In this document: one piece after another, positions 11,701 through 24,500 of the stretch
Position numbering within the stretch: position 1 is the first letter of the stretch
Layout of the letters: the number at the start of each line of letters is the position of its first letter
Source: Rotaria sordida
Lineage: Eukaryota; Rotifera; Eurotatoria; Philodinida; Philodinidae
Assembly: GCA_905250125.1 (NCBI GenBank)
Contig: CAJNOL010000013.1
Coordinates: forward strand, 248,001-312,000
Direction of reading: 5' to 3'
Length of the DNA stretch: 64,000 bases
Position numbers and translations under genes: made by a program
Notes under the pieces: generated by a model
The model's input: the letters and a program-made list of their open reading frames with translations, nothing else
Databases searched by the model: none
What the model was told of the DNA's origin: nothing

Positions 11701-14700
11701 TCATACAAATTAATATTACAGAAAAGTATTATTTATATCTTAGTATCATTTATATTATTTTGCGAATTATTCTTATCAATCGGTTGACGATCATTACAAT
11801 GACTGATTAGTTACCAAACAATCTTAAGCATTATTATACAACGAGATCTTATATTAATGACTGCGTAAATATTACTTTTTTTTTTTTAAGTATTAAATGA
11901 ATTACATTTTATATTTCTTGTCACAAACAGAGATGTCTATCACAGGTGAAAACCTGCTGTTGTCGTTCCTTGATGAATATCCTTGGTTGTCAGACTGAGT
12001 AAATTATTCATAAATCTTTGAAGTATATAACTGCTTGTAATATAATGATACTTGCAAAATAATGGACCACACAAATGATGTAATCTGTGCGATTATAGAC
12101 TACTCTATAAGTCAGAAATAAATAAAAGTCAAATGTAATCATTCTCTTTTGTTCCATTACCATGAACAAATATAACATTATATGCAAAATGATGTATGGA
12201 CTACAGATAATGTCATCTTAATGTTACCATCGAAACAATTAGTTTTAGGTAATTCCTTCACACAAATATAGGGTTTGTGAAAAAGATATTTACTCATGTA
12301 TGGACTTTCATCTACCACCTATATCGATTCGCATGAGAAAATAAGAATTTATTTTTAGATTCTATTGAAATCTCTCAAGACTATTCGACAAAAAAAAAAC
12401 CTTGATTTAGGATTTATAGAAATTAGCGTATCGATCAATTCAGAATAAAAAAGATTCTTAGTAATACGGATAATTACAAAGAATGTACCACATCGAAATA
12501 TATTCACCTACAATTATATGTTCAATTTTCTCAGTAGATTAATGATTAAAATTTTGATATAGGTCATCATTCTACCTTTCTTATCGATGCAGTATAGACA
12601 TTTTGACTGTAGTTCTGTTTCATTAGAGTAATCTGGAAAATGATTCTACATCAATAAGCTATTTTATTCTTTTGCGACTGATTTTTTATGATAGAGTACG
12701 TAGAACGTACTTTTCGATTAACATATAAAACATTTTTTTCAAACGAGTACAAGTATCATTAATATGTCAATATGATAAGTATGGCTTATAGTAAACATAT
12801 TAATGTGTGTATAAAAGAACATCATATTGTTTTTGTATTTTTCACTTACAATCTTTGAAACAAGACAAATTCCTAAGTAGATATTTTCGGTTTTAATTTA
12901 TCAATAAATAAACTTATGCTTCAGAGTTTTATAAATACAATTAAAACATATTGAAAGTTATTATATTTCTGTAGGAACCAAAATTTGCCTAAAAACATAA
13001 CATTTTCAATGTTAATGTATAGTATTGTGATGAATCATATTGTTTAATTTCATATCATCTATAAGTAGTAAGATTTATTGTTTTCATGAAAGATATTGTA
13101 ATAAAAGTTTCTAAAAAAAGGACATTTTATCAAGTTTTCGAGATTTTACAAGGTATTCTTCCTAGTGCATGTTAGAGTATTAAGACATAGACGCACATCA
13201 ACATTCGATATTCTGAAAAAAGAATAGGTAATTATAATAGATAAATATTAGAATAACATGATAACAAGAGTTTTCTTTTATTTTAAATCAATTTATCTAC
13301 ATGTTTATTATGATATTAAATCATTATTAAATCATGAAGAAAGTTTGTCAAGATGTATACTAATGAATTTTAATGTACTAAAGAAGATTTTGAATAAAAA
13401 GTGAGAAATATTCTACGAAGTTTCAACATTCATTTCTGACCATCAGATTGGAAATTCTAATCTAATAAACCTTGCTGCCATATTGTACGGTTAGTCTATT
13501 AACGTAGACAGTAGTGTTCACATTTGCCAAAAATAAGAAGAAAATTTCGAAAGTTTCGAAATTTCAGGCATTTGTGCTCGAAATTATTCGATGCTTTCTA
13601 GAATGATGTAATTTTTTGAAATTACGATAGTTCCTAAAGTTTCTAAAAAAATTTGAATTGTACTGCTGTATGGTCATCAAGCTGATGGAAATTTCGGTAA
13701 TTTCTTTTTTTGGAAATTTGAACATACCTCTATGAATCTAATAAATACTTTTGATAGGACTTATTACTCTATACTTATTTTTTATAGTCAAGGATAGATA
13801 AATGTCAAGGACGAAGCATGATCTAGTATTGTTACGATGGTTCAGAACAGTTTTGATGGTTTCAAAGGACAATGCCAATTGCTTGTCAGACAAAAATGCG
13901 TCATCAAAGATATATAATTCTGACCTGAGTATTAGTGCATGCTTTTTCGTTAGCTTTGTCTCGAGAAGAAAAAAAAATATACAATAGTATTCGTTTAACA
14001 TCCAAAGACATTTGTAAGAAAATATCTTCAAAATTTATTTTATTAAATAACGATATTATAATAGAAGTACAGAAAACTATTTGAAAGAATAAACAACTGA
14101 GGAGAACAATAAGTAAATGTACAGATAAAGAACAAGGTACAGATTTTTATTTCTCATCAAAAAGGTGAAATTACACGTCATTGACAAGAACATCATTCAT
14201 ATCTTCAATGTTACAATGACTAATCAAGCAAGTAATACTACCGCTATTTCATACTGCAACAGAAATTATCAACATAAAGCCTCATTCAGATCTTCTAAAT
14301 GATTCAAAACAAGTTTTTCATTAGTACATTATCATGTTCTGGGCTTTCACATAGATTTCTATGAAAGAAAAAGAAAGAATCACTTCATGTATAATATCAA
14401 ATAAATAATCATCAATGCTCATCTATCAATCATAAGTGTTTATCAAAGACATTGACGCAAATCATTTCATATAACATTGTCCATTTTAATTGTAATGTAA
14501 TTGAATCTTTTGATAATATCTCTTTCAATTGACCATGAACATTTACATAATAAAAATAAATATGAAAAATGTGTAGAAAAAAAAAGAACTATCTAAAACG
14601 ACAAAGCAAATACTTGTAGAAATACTGAATACGTGATCGGTACTTCACAATCACTATGTATTGTACATTTTTGTGTTTGAAAAGTTTGACGAAATATTTC

Positions 14701-14870
14701 ATGGTTTTGTCATAATGACGACATTATCGATGAAAAAATTTAATTCAAATTAGTTTTTTTTTTTATGAGGGAAAGTAGATCGGCATCACTTGTATTGTTT
14801 TCAATGAGCTTTTGTATTTGCACACAAAAATTCAGACATTTTTTGATACATTTCAAGGCGTTTCAAGGTT
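11701..14870. other. AT-rich intergenic DNA, no gene recognised
   Basis: About 3.2 kb between Meis and CTTNBP2 without recognisable coding similarity. There is a patch at about 13530-13640 of short repeats containing TTTCGAAA/GAAATTT words, possibly a decayed inverted repeat. Open frames are short and of random composition. Confidence 0.5.
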
Positions 14871-14881
14871 GAATCCATGAA

Positions 14882-15412
14882 AACTCCTAAGGATATTACC
14901 GGATAAGATTCTAAATCTGCCATCCCTTTGGTTACAATTTCAATAGGTTAGAAAGATAGAACATGAAATTTTGAATATGTCTGAGTATTTTTTTTGTTAA
15001 GTACAACAAGAAATTTTGAGGATTGAATGCTCTTAGAGTGTCTATCATTTCTGAGTCTTTTGAATGAGAACTTTGGAAATTATAATCTTTTCTTTTGTAT
15101 ACCTTAATATGAAAATTGAGATGTGGTTTTGAAGTATTAGCCTTCTCACCATCCACACTTTAGTTTTCATGTTAGGTATACAAAATAAAAGTTATAGTTT
15201 TCAAAGTTCTTATTCAAAATACTGAGAAATGATAGGTACTCCAAGAGTATTTAATCCTCAAAAATTCTTTTTTTTTCATTCAACAAAAAGAAAAATCCAG
15301 AAATGTGTATAATTACATGCACTAGCTTTCTAACCTATTGAAATTGTAACTTAAGGGGTGACAGATTTACGATCTTATCCGATGGCGTCCTTTCGAAGAT
15401 TCTCGATTACTT
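14882..15412. repeat. Fold-back (long inverted repeat) element
   Basis: Two imperfect inverted arms meet around 15150. The left arm starts at CCGGATAAGATTCTAAATCTG (about 14899) and carries TTACAATTTCAATAGGTTAG. The right arm carries the reverse complement of the same words (CTAACCTATTGAAATTGTAA near 15331, then the complement of the outer block). About 530 bp in all, non-coding. This is the organisation expected of a non-autonomous DNA transposon (MITE). Target-site duplication not resolved. Confidence 0.7.
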
Positions 15413-15455
15413 ACGTAGTGTTTACAACAAGTCTTATAGAGCGCCATATTCACTA

Positions 15456-15812
15456 GGAATGGCACATTATCTTTATTTGACTGTGAAAAAGTAAAGTAAG
15501 GTTAAATGCTTTACTTTTTTTTCATCGAGGTAATTGTGTCATGAACAAGATTCACAAGTTACAGGAAAAGAGAAACGACAGAAAGTAAAAAAATAAACGA
15601 AAAAAATGAGAGAAGAAGTAAAAAGAAGAAAATAAAAGGATAATGACATACATATACTTTTCATTTCTTCTTAGATATATACGTAGTTGATAGAGTCAAA
15701 TACTTTACTTTACTGGCTGAAGTAAAGTTAAACACTTTGCTTTACTGACTAAAGTAAAATTGAGTTAATTTACTTTATCGATTGAAGTAATGAGAAAGTG
15801 TCATCCTAATAT
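15456..15812. repeat. AAAGTA-rich fold-back element
   Basis: This stretch is rich in repeated GTAAAGTA/TACTTTAC words in both orientations. The outer ends (TAGGAATGGCACATTATC on the left, reverse complement of TAGGATGACACTTTCTC on the right) look like degenerate terminal inverted repeats. A decayed MITE is likely; borders are approximate. Confidence 0.5.
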
Positions 15813-15867
15813 TCACCTAAGGAAGATAACAACATTTCTTGTATATTCCCTGTTGTGATACTTAGAT

Positions 15868-16470
15868 CGTACATTTTAAGTACGATAGTAGTAACTTTGA
15901 AAAAGATGGTACATATAATTTAATAGTTTCATTATGAATTGTGATATTTCAATGTTTATAATAAAATCAAACTTGATCTTCAGACTAACAATACAAGAAT
16001 TGGCTTATAAAGAAAATTCATGATATATGTTTTGTTTCTCTTTTGTTTCTTTTTTTATTATGAATATACGTAACAATGGTTGAAATATACGAGAAAGGAA
16101 TGAATCATTTTCATGTTATTTTTATTTTGTTCCCTCTGTTCAATCGTATGTAGTTGTTCATATTTGATCTAAATCTAATGTTGAGGAAAACCAATGCTAT
16201 AAAGAATTATATTCTAATAATATAATGAATTAAATATATTATTATAATTTATCGTCGAGCTATTTTTATGATATAACATTTGTTCTATTTAGTCAATAGA
16301 CTTATTAGTTAATGAACGATGAGATCCATTCAACTCTCACTTGGTTAGTCTAAAGATAACGTTTGGACTTTATTAGAAACGTCGAAATATCGCATCTAAT
16401 AATGAAACTATTAAATTATATGTACCATCTTTTTTCATAACTATACCTATCGTACTTAAATTATATTCAT
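15868..16470. repeat. Inverted repeat pair with about 80-bp arms
   Basis: The left arm, about 15870-15950, contains TACGATAGTAG...GATGGTACATATAATTTA. The right arm, about 16384-16462, contains the reverse complement TAAATTATATGTACCATC followed by CTATCGTACTTAAA. About 430 bp of AT-rich DNA separates the arms. Probably another fold-back transposon. Confidence 0.65.
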
Positions 16471-16529
16471 TACTCATACATAACAATTTAATTATTTACA
16501 TTTAGATCGTACGTATCTTAAGATGGCAA

Positions 16530-18480
16530 GTATTGTACTTTAATGAAAGAGATTAAATATATATAGATCAAATTAAAAATTTCAGCGCTCAACCAACAAA
16601 TTGGAAATATAAGCTGTTCTTGACATGCATGAACCGAAAATGAGATAATCAATTTTTAAGGAATGTGTAGTGCATGTTTGGTACCCATAATTCAAAATAT
16701 TAGCACAATTTTTTTTCTTTTGCCATTTTACTTGGATACCTCATTGAGTAATATAATCATAATAATATGTTTCGAATTTAAAAAACGATTTAACGATAAT
16801 CAGAAGTCTAGATCTATTCTCTCTTACATTTGAAATAGAATCATTTTAGACTTTCCTTGTACAATCGATTTTTAAAACTTGAAACGTATTTGTTATTATG
16901 CTGCTTGGTGAACTCTCTCCGAACAAAATCAAGAAAAAAAAATATGATGAGACTTTGAATTTAGGGCTTCGAGCACACACTAAACACTCATTAAAAATTG
17001 AATATTTCAATCTCAGTCAATACATGTAAGAGCAGTCTATATTCTATAATTATTCGTCTGACAATAAGAGCTTTTATTTGATCTAGAGGCATCTAATCAT
17101 TTTTACTTATAATACTATCCATCGTTACATGATAGTATTCAAGAAAATCGCACAAATATCATACTTTCGTTATGAAACATAGTGTGTAGTTGCAGTTCTA
17201 TTGTATGTATCACACTCGATATGATTTCACATATCAAATAAGTATGATATACAAACGAAAAAGAAAATTCTCTGTCAAAATAGCATTAAAACGCATCTAT
17301 CTCAGTAAAATGATAATAGAAGGGAGTTTCAACGAGTTACGACACGTTTTTTTCACTTTTTCTACGTAAATGCATCAAAACAGGCCTATTCTGATGTTGA
17401 AATAGGCTTAACTATCGATCTTATCTACTTCACTCATTAAAATGAATTGACATAGAAAAAAAAAATCGTTTTCACGCGTTTATTTCTTTAATTCGTCGAG
17501 TGAACGCGTTTTAGAGCGTTGTTTTCTTCAACATTCATCTTCAATGCGTCAAAACAACGTTATTGCCATTCATCTGTCTCCGTGGCCATATTATATGGAC
17601 TATCTCTCAATAAATCATGATATTGCTGTCTTTCTGTCAATCCCAATTATAGGCGCTGTCTGTCCTCACAATAACAGAAACTCGGATGACTTTTTCTCTC
17701 TATTCTATGTTATAGCATACTTAAACGAATATTTTCCGTATGATATATCACCATATTAATAGTATTTCTAGGTGAGATAAACAATTATTCATTACATACT
17801 AAAAATATACTGTATTGAACAGTTCAAAAAGAATGAATATGAAGAAAATCTTCAAAGAATCATATGATTCGAAGAAAAATTTGTTTTATAGATATTTTAA
17901 ATTGTGTACTTGACCAATCGATCAAAAAATAGTAGATCATTGTGCAAATATACTTTATTTCAATACAAACGTCAGTGCATATATATTTGGCTGATATTTT
18001 CAAAAAAAAAAAATTTCTCTATACATGCATTATGCAATTCAAACATGATAATAATAAAGAAGATGAAAAAAAAAACAGTCGTTGCCGCATAACATCGCCT
18101 CGTTCCACTATATTAGTACACATCATGTGCAACAGAAAAAAAGAAAAAAAAAAAACAGAAAAAGATGTATTTTTCAAAAGTGAATATTTATCACGACAAA
18201 TTTATACGAAGACAAAAAAAGACACCAACAAACAAAAGCTGTGTCTGTGTGCGGAGTAAGAAAAAAGAGAAGTATAACTATTATATGGAAGCAGAACGAA
18301 AAACTGGACCAAAAAAAAATACGATTGTACAAATGAAAGAAGAGAAAGAAGAGCTGATTCTTAAAATAAAACCAGTCACACCTGACATTATGGTGAGAGA
18401 AAAAAAACGTAAAGTGCCGATCCACTAAAAAGACACGACAAAACAAAAAGCAAAATAAATCACAAGATCATCAGTAAATA
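16530..18480. other. Intergenic DNA 3' of CTTNBP2, no gene recognised
   Basis: About 1.9 kb of AT-rich sequence next to the 3' end of CTTNBP2. Open frames near 17544 and 17904-18428 are short, Lys- or Phe-rich and without recognisable similarity. The part next to 18501 probably includes the CTTNBP2 3' UTR. Confidence 0.5.
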
Positions 18481-18501
18481 TCATCATCATTATTATTATC
18501 T

Positions 18502-21500
18502 TCACTCAAGTTGTATTGATACAAAGTCACAATAATTGGATGGTTGAGGAGTACTAGCACGACTTGATGCTGCCGAGGAAATCATTGATGACGAACCACC
18601 ACCTTCCAAACGACTGCCAACAAAATTTAATAAGTATTGTTCACGTTCTATATCGATCAAGAATCAAATCATAAATATATTATTCAATAAATAGAAAATA
18701 TACCTTGTCCCGTCAATGGACAATCACGTGAAACAGCTCGATGTAATAAAACATACAAAGCTGTACATGCCACTGATTCATAAGGTGTACTAATTTCAAG
18801 ACTATTGGCACGTAATGATGAAGCAATAGCTGTAGCAGCTGCCGTTGCCGATTGTGACCCTTTTGGTTTTGGTTGAGCACATTTATTCATGGAAAGTTCA
18901 CGAACAAATGGTGCTACTATTGTATTCCATTTTGTTTGTAACCAACTATCAATAATAAATATGAAAAATTTTTTTTTTCTCTTAACATTTTATATTAAAA
19001 AGAAGATGATAATATTTACTCGAAAATAGCTTCACGTTCCATTGGACAATCAAAAAATAATGCAGGTCCAAGTAATGCATCTTGAAGACTCAATTTTTGT
19101 AAACATTCATTATAACGTTGCCATACATTTGTTATCCATTGTAATGTTTTAATTAATTCATTATTAATGGATCGATTTTCACGAATATTTCTGTAAATGA
19201 ATAAAACGAAAAATTGATTCTTAATTTCAAAATAAAGATAAATAAGATCAATGCTTACATATCAATCATACGTCTCCATAATTGTCGTTTAAGTAAACCA
19301 TTCCATGGTACATTATCAATTTTAAATGGTATCCATTTAAATTTTTTATAAATTTCATTTTCTGTTGACCATGTACGTTTACTCATTGTAATAAATATAT
19401 GAAAGATTGATGGAAAATAATAAATTATTGTTGATTCTAATTAATAAAAAAAGAAAATTTCATTGAAGGAAAAAAAAAAAAAATTTCATAAATAATTACT
19501 TGAATCTTCTTCTCTCGAATAGGATATTTGTTGACATGTATCAGAAATTGATTCACCATTTAATAATAAATTAAGTATATCAGTACCAACACTATTTTGT
19601 ATATTAGCAAAATAAAGTAAATATTTTGTAGACAATTGTTGTTCATTTGACCATTGATATGTACGAAAAAAATCTAAACAATGAAAAATGATTAAATAAG
19701 TATATAAATTAAATTTATTATGAATACTTTGTTCAACAAGTTCATCAATACAATCATCTAAACTTGTAACACTTTCAAATTCAAATCTGATCACTTGAAA
19801 TTTAGGATTAGATGAAAAACCTATTGGTCGTTCAAAATATCTCATAAGATCTTCAAATAATGATTTTTTCTGTAAATGTGCTGCACCATAAACTCCAACA
19901 TAAGGATTTTGTTCAATCTAAAAGGAAAAATATATTTTATATATGTAAGTTTAATTGATAAAAATTAAACATACATAGCGAATAAAATTTTTCAAATTTT
20001 GACTCGGGATGAAATAATGGTATGCTAAAGAATCTGTAGCATTCATTTGAATACCTTTAAGTTGAATAGTTATAGTATCTTGTTCATATGCAACTGTATA
20101 TGGTATAGGTGATTCATCATTTGGACTATCTTGATAATGCCATTTAGTTAAACCTATTCAAATAATAATTAAATAAATCTATTCTTTTGTTAGTTTTTTG
20201 TGGAACACGATCTAAAAGAAACGTTGAAGTGTGCAGAATAGAAATTTGCATACACCTCCTCACAGACGATGATAAATGCGAGTCAAGAACCATCGTAACA
20301 GGCGCTAATCAAAGATCGTAAACCAATAATGTCTCATTATAATATATAAACTCATTTCTTATTGAATTTTTCGAAGACTGAGAAAAGAATAATGAAATGT
20401 ACCTTACAATAGATAGAATAAAATAAACTCTCTGTAATTAGCAACAGCAGCTACATCGTGTTTTATATTTTAACCCTATAGAGATTGGGCTAACAGCTTT
20501 TTTGTTTTAGATTTTAAACATACCAAGTGCTATTGTATCAATATGATTTGCTGTACAACCAATAGAAGATTTAATATAATCAAATGGTGAATCGATTTGT
20601 GTGATATGATCAATAAATATTTTTATACATGTTCGTTCAAGTTCAAGCCAAGATAAATCTGTTGTTACAGATATTCTACCAATAGCATATGAATATCGAT
20701 GTTCACCACTAGACGATGAAATACGAACGATTAAATTAATAGGTTTCGATTCAGCTATTTTACAAAAAAAAAAATTATTTATTCTTTTTTTAGTAACAAT
20801 TTAAATTGATAGACAAACTTTCTTCATTATCTAATGCTGATAAAACAGCAAGACATTCATTCGAAATAAATGTGTTAGGATTAATAAATTGAATAAAGTC
20901 TTGTTTAGATATAATAGCAAATAGACGTTCGAGAAAATACTAATAATAAATATATATAAAATAAGTTGCAATATTAAAAAAAAAAAAAGAAATATTTACT
21001 GTATTAGACGATCGTAATGCTATCCGTAATAAGCGTGAACAATATGAAGGATCAGCTTTTAATTCTTCATGTAAAATTAATAATAAATAATCATAAGTAC
21101 TTATATGATTATGTTCAATAGAATCAAATATTAAGTCCATAGGTGGCTAGCATATACAAAAAAATAATGACCATTTCATACTATATAAAATCTATTTACT
21201 AGAATTTGACTAATATCTATAAATATTTGTAGACATTCAAGTTTGATTGTTTCATTTAATTTCGATAGATTATTCCATGGTGTTAAACCAAGATTATTTT
21301 CAAGTAATGGATTAGCACCAAATTTAAGTAAATGACGAATACATCTAAATTAGATATAATGATCTTTGATGTTCAAATTCGTTCGGAAGATTTTTACTCA
21401 ATATGTCCATTAGTTACAGATAGATGAAGACATGTATTTCCATTGAACATTTGACTATTTGGATTAGATCCAAGTTTAAGAAATTTCACTAATTGTTCTA

Positions 21501-24500
21501 TAGAAAAGTTTTTTCTTCATTTATATAAAAAATAAAAAAGTAAAAAATAATTCATTTGATACCTGTGTCTCCATTTTCAGCAGCTCTGAAAAGTGTTATG
21601 TCAGAATGTGAAGATAATGATAATGATGATGATGATGATGATGATGAGGTTGTAGAATTTAGATCGCTTTTGTCTGTGTTTGATGGTAAATCGACAACAT
21701 CTGTTGGAGAAGTTAAACGATTTTCAGCAACTAAAATATCAATAATAGAAAATATAAAATTAACAAAAATAAATCAAGAAAAATTAAGCCAAGCAAATAC
21801 GATTAGCATTATTAGTATACACACATATATATATATATACATATACAAGAAGCAGAAAAAGAAGAAGCTTTGTGACAATTATTCACACAAACATAAAAAG
21901 CATAGATAGACGTAGGGTGATAGAATATCTTTAATAGAATAGATAGATTACCTGTATGAATGGTTTCTAACAAAGTTCGTAGATCATCAATTTGGTGTTC
22001 TGATGAAAAACTAGTCTACAAGATGGAGAGAATAGAATATAGAACTACAAGGTCAATTTTTCTATGTAAACCATTTTTTAATCTTTTCCATCACAAAAAC
22101 AAAGATGAAAAAAAAAACACAAAGCAATATGTTGGATTATTTAATTATCCATTTCCCATATTTAGGCATGCATCGAAGTCAAACTCTGATTCGACGTTCG
22201 GAAACTATTCAACCAGTGCAGACAGTGTCGATTATTTAAATATTTTCTAAAGCATTTTTTAAGATACACGGACGATGATAAAAATATATCAAGGGATTTT
22301 CTCACAATAGATTTACTATTTGGAATAGTCTATTTGGGCTGAAATTTTCAAGAATGAGTTGTTGAAGTGAGATTCAGTATTTTTGAACATTGTTGCCTTT
22401 CTTTTATGATGTCTTTATTATTCTTTTAGTTTTTAGATCATGTACTTTATTGGATGTCGACCTACCATAGATAATCCTCAAATCTTTTGTTTTAACTTCT
22501 ACTCCATTTTATTAATTAATTAAAAACGATTGCACTCAAGACCAAACTCGAACGGTTTAGATTCGATGCATGCCAACCATTTTCCCTTTTTTTAATAGTT
22601 AAGTGAAACGATTCATTAATTTACCTGGCCAGATCGCTTCGCTGGACCAGTTGTTGTTGTCGGTTTAACAATTTGATGAGGATTTTTTGTCAAACGAGGG
22701 ATACCACCACCACGTGTAACATTATTTCCTGTTGTTGATGTAACAGTCGGAATAGATGATGTTGATGTTTGACTATTGCTTGGTGATGAACGAAGATTAG
22801 AAAGCATTGGAGATTGAGGAACATTTGATATTGAACGAGTAGGTATGACATTACGTTTAGCAACAGTAGGTACTGGTGATACAGATAATTCAGGAATGGA
22901 TGATGTTGAACTTGTCATTGATGATGTTTGTTGTGTATGTGGTGCAACTGATAGAGGAACAACTCCGGCTTTTTTTATTGGATTATTAGTATTTTTTGAT
23001 GCTGATGGTGCTGGAATAATAGTTGGACGGCGAATACCACCTGTGGTTGTTGTTGTTGTTGTTGATACGAACGGTTTTTCTGGATTGGACGGTGATGATG
23101 GTAGATCATTTGTTGAAAGCGGTGCTTGAGGCACTGTTGATGGTAATTGACGTGGTTTTAATTGAGGTTTAGAAACTGTTTCAGTCAATTCTCCTTCCAA
23201 TGTTGAAACACCTTAATGTTAATATGTATGTATAATTTTTTTTGCGAAAATAAAAATTATAAATAATTACTATTTGTTATCGTTTGTTGTTTTTTTTCTT
23301 TGACTAATAAATCAATTTCACTTTGTAACTGTTGAATACGTGATGTTAAAACTTGTTTATTACGTTCATTTTCGAGTTCTAATTCTTTAAATCTTGCTTC
23401 ACGTTTTGTATCATCACTAAAAATAGAATTTTTTAAATTAATTTGAACAAAAATTTCATTTTGTTTTTTTTTTGTTTACTTGATATAATTATTTGATAAT
23501 TGTTTTAATTGTTCTTGATGATGATCATTTTCAAGTTTACGTTCATTTAAAAGAAGTATAACAAATTTTTTATGTCGTTCATGTTCATGTTCAAGTAATT
23601 TCATTACTTGAGCTAATTGCTGTTCTAATTCTTGATTCTGCGATTTAATATTTTCGAGCTAGAAACACAAAAAAAAATAATATATTTTATAATAAAATAA
23701 ATTTTTCCTTTACAAAAAGATTAGTTTATTTTAGATCAATGCTTCCAGCATCTGGATCCACAAATATCCTACAGATTCCCGCTGAAAATACGTCGTTTCC
23801 AACTGGAAAACTCAGGAACATGGTAGGAACTTGAAAGCAGAAATCCGATGATCAGATTTATCTAGTTACGGTTATAACCAGGCAGAGTCGATCACCAGAT
23901 TCCTGCTTCCAAGTTTCCACTATTTTTCCCAATTTTTTGACCACAAACGGTCCATATTTCTTGACTTAAGGTTTTATCGTTTGATGACAAAGTACTGTGT
24001 TATGCAAAAGTAATGGCATAAATATCAATATCCGTTTTCTCTACGATAGAAGAGTGTTGAAAGACATTTTTATCTTTCGAATTGTATATGAGTTATTTTT
24101 ATTACACGTTTATAAACAAAATGAAAGAAAAAAGAAAGAGAAACACTTCCTGACTGGATCTACAATTTTTATAATGACTCATCAGATAAATTTTCCAAAT
24201 CAACTGAAATATAATGTTAAACTAACAGTGGGTAAAGCAAAGGTTGTTAAATAATTATTTGGGTCATTAAAGTAATAATATCGATTTGCCGCACCAGAAC
24301 TCTGCAAAGTACTCGAAGTACTCATACTCGCACTCAAGCATCGAATGCTCTGATTTTTGATAAAATGTGTTTCATAGTTAGGGGTAGCACCGGACACTTA
24401 TTTCTGTCCGACAAAGATGAAGGCGGTAGCGAATTTCTTCTGTTCATCTATCTTATATGAAAATACATCGCTACATATTCGATAATTATACTGCAACAGG

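Noticed and set aside
17544..18446. Several 60-105-codon open frames 3' of CTTNBP2
   Set aside because: Overlapping on both strands, Lys- or Phe-biased, no splice context or similarity.
22845..23129. 94-codon plus-strand open frame
   Set aside because: Antisense of the Ser/Thr/Pro linker exon of CTTNBP2.
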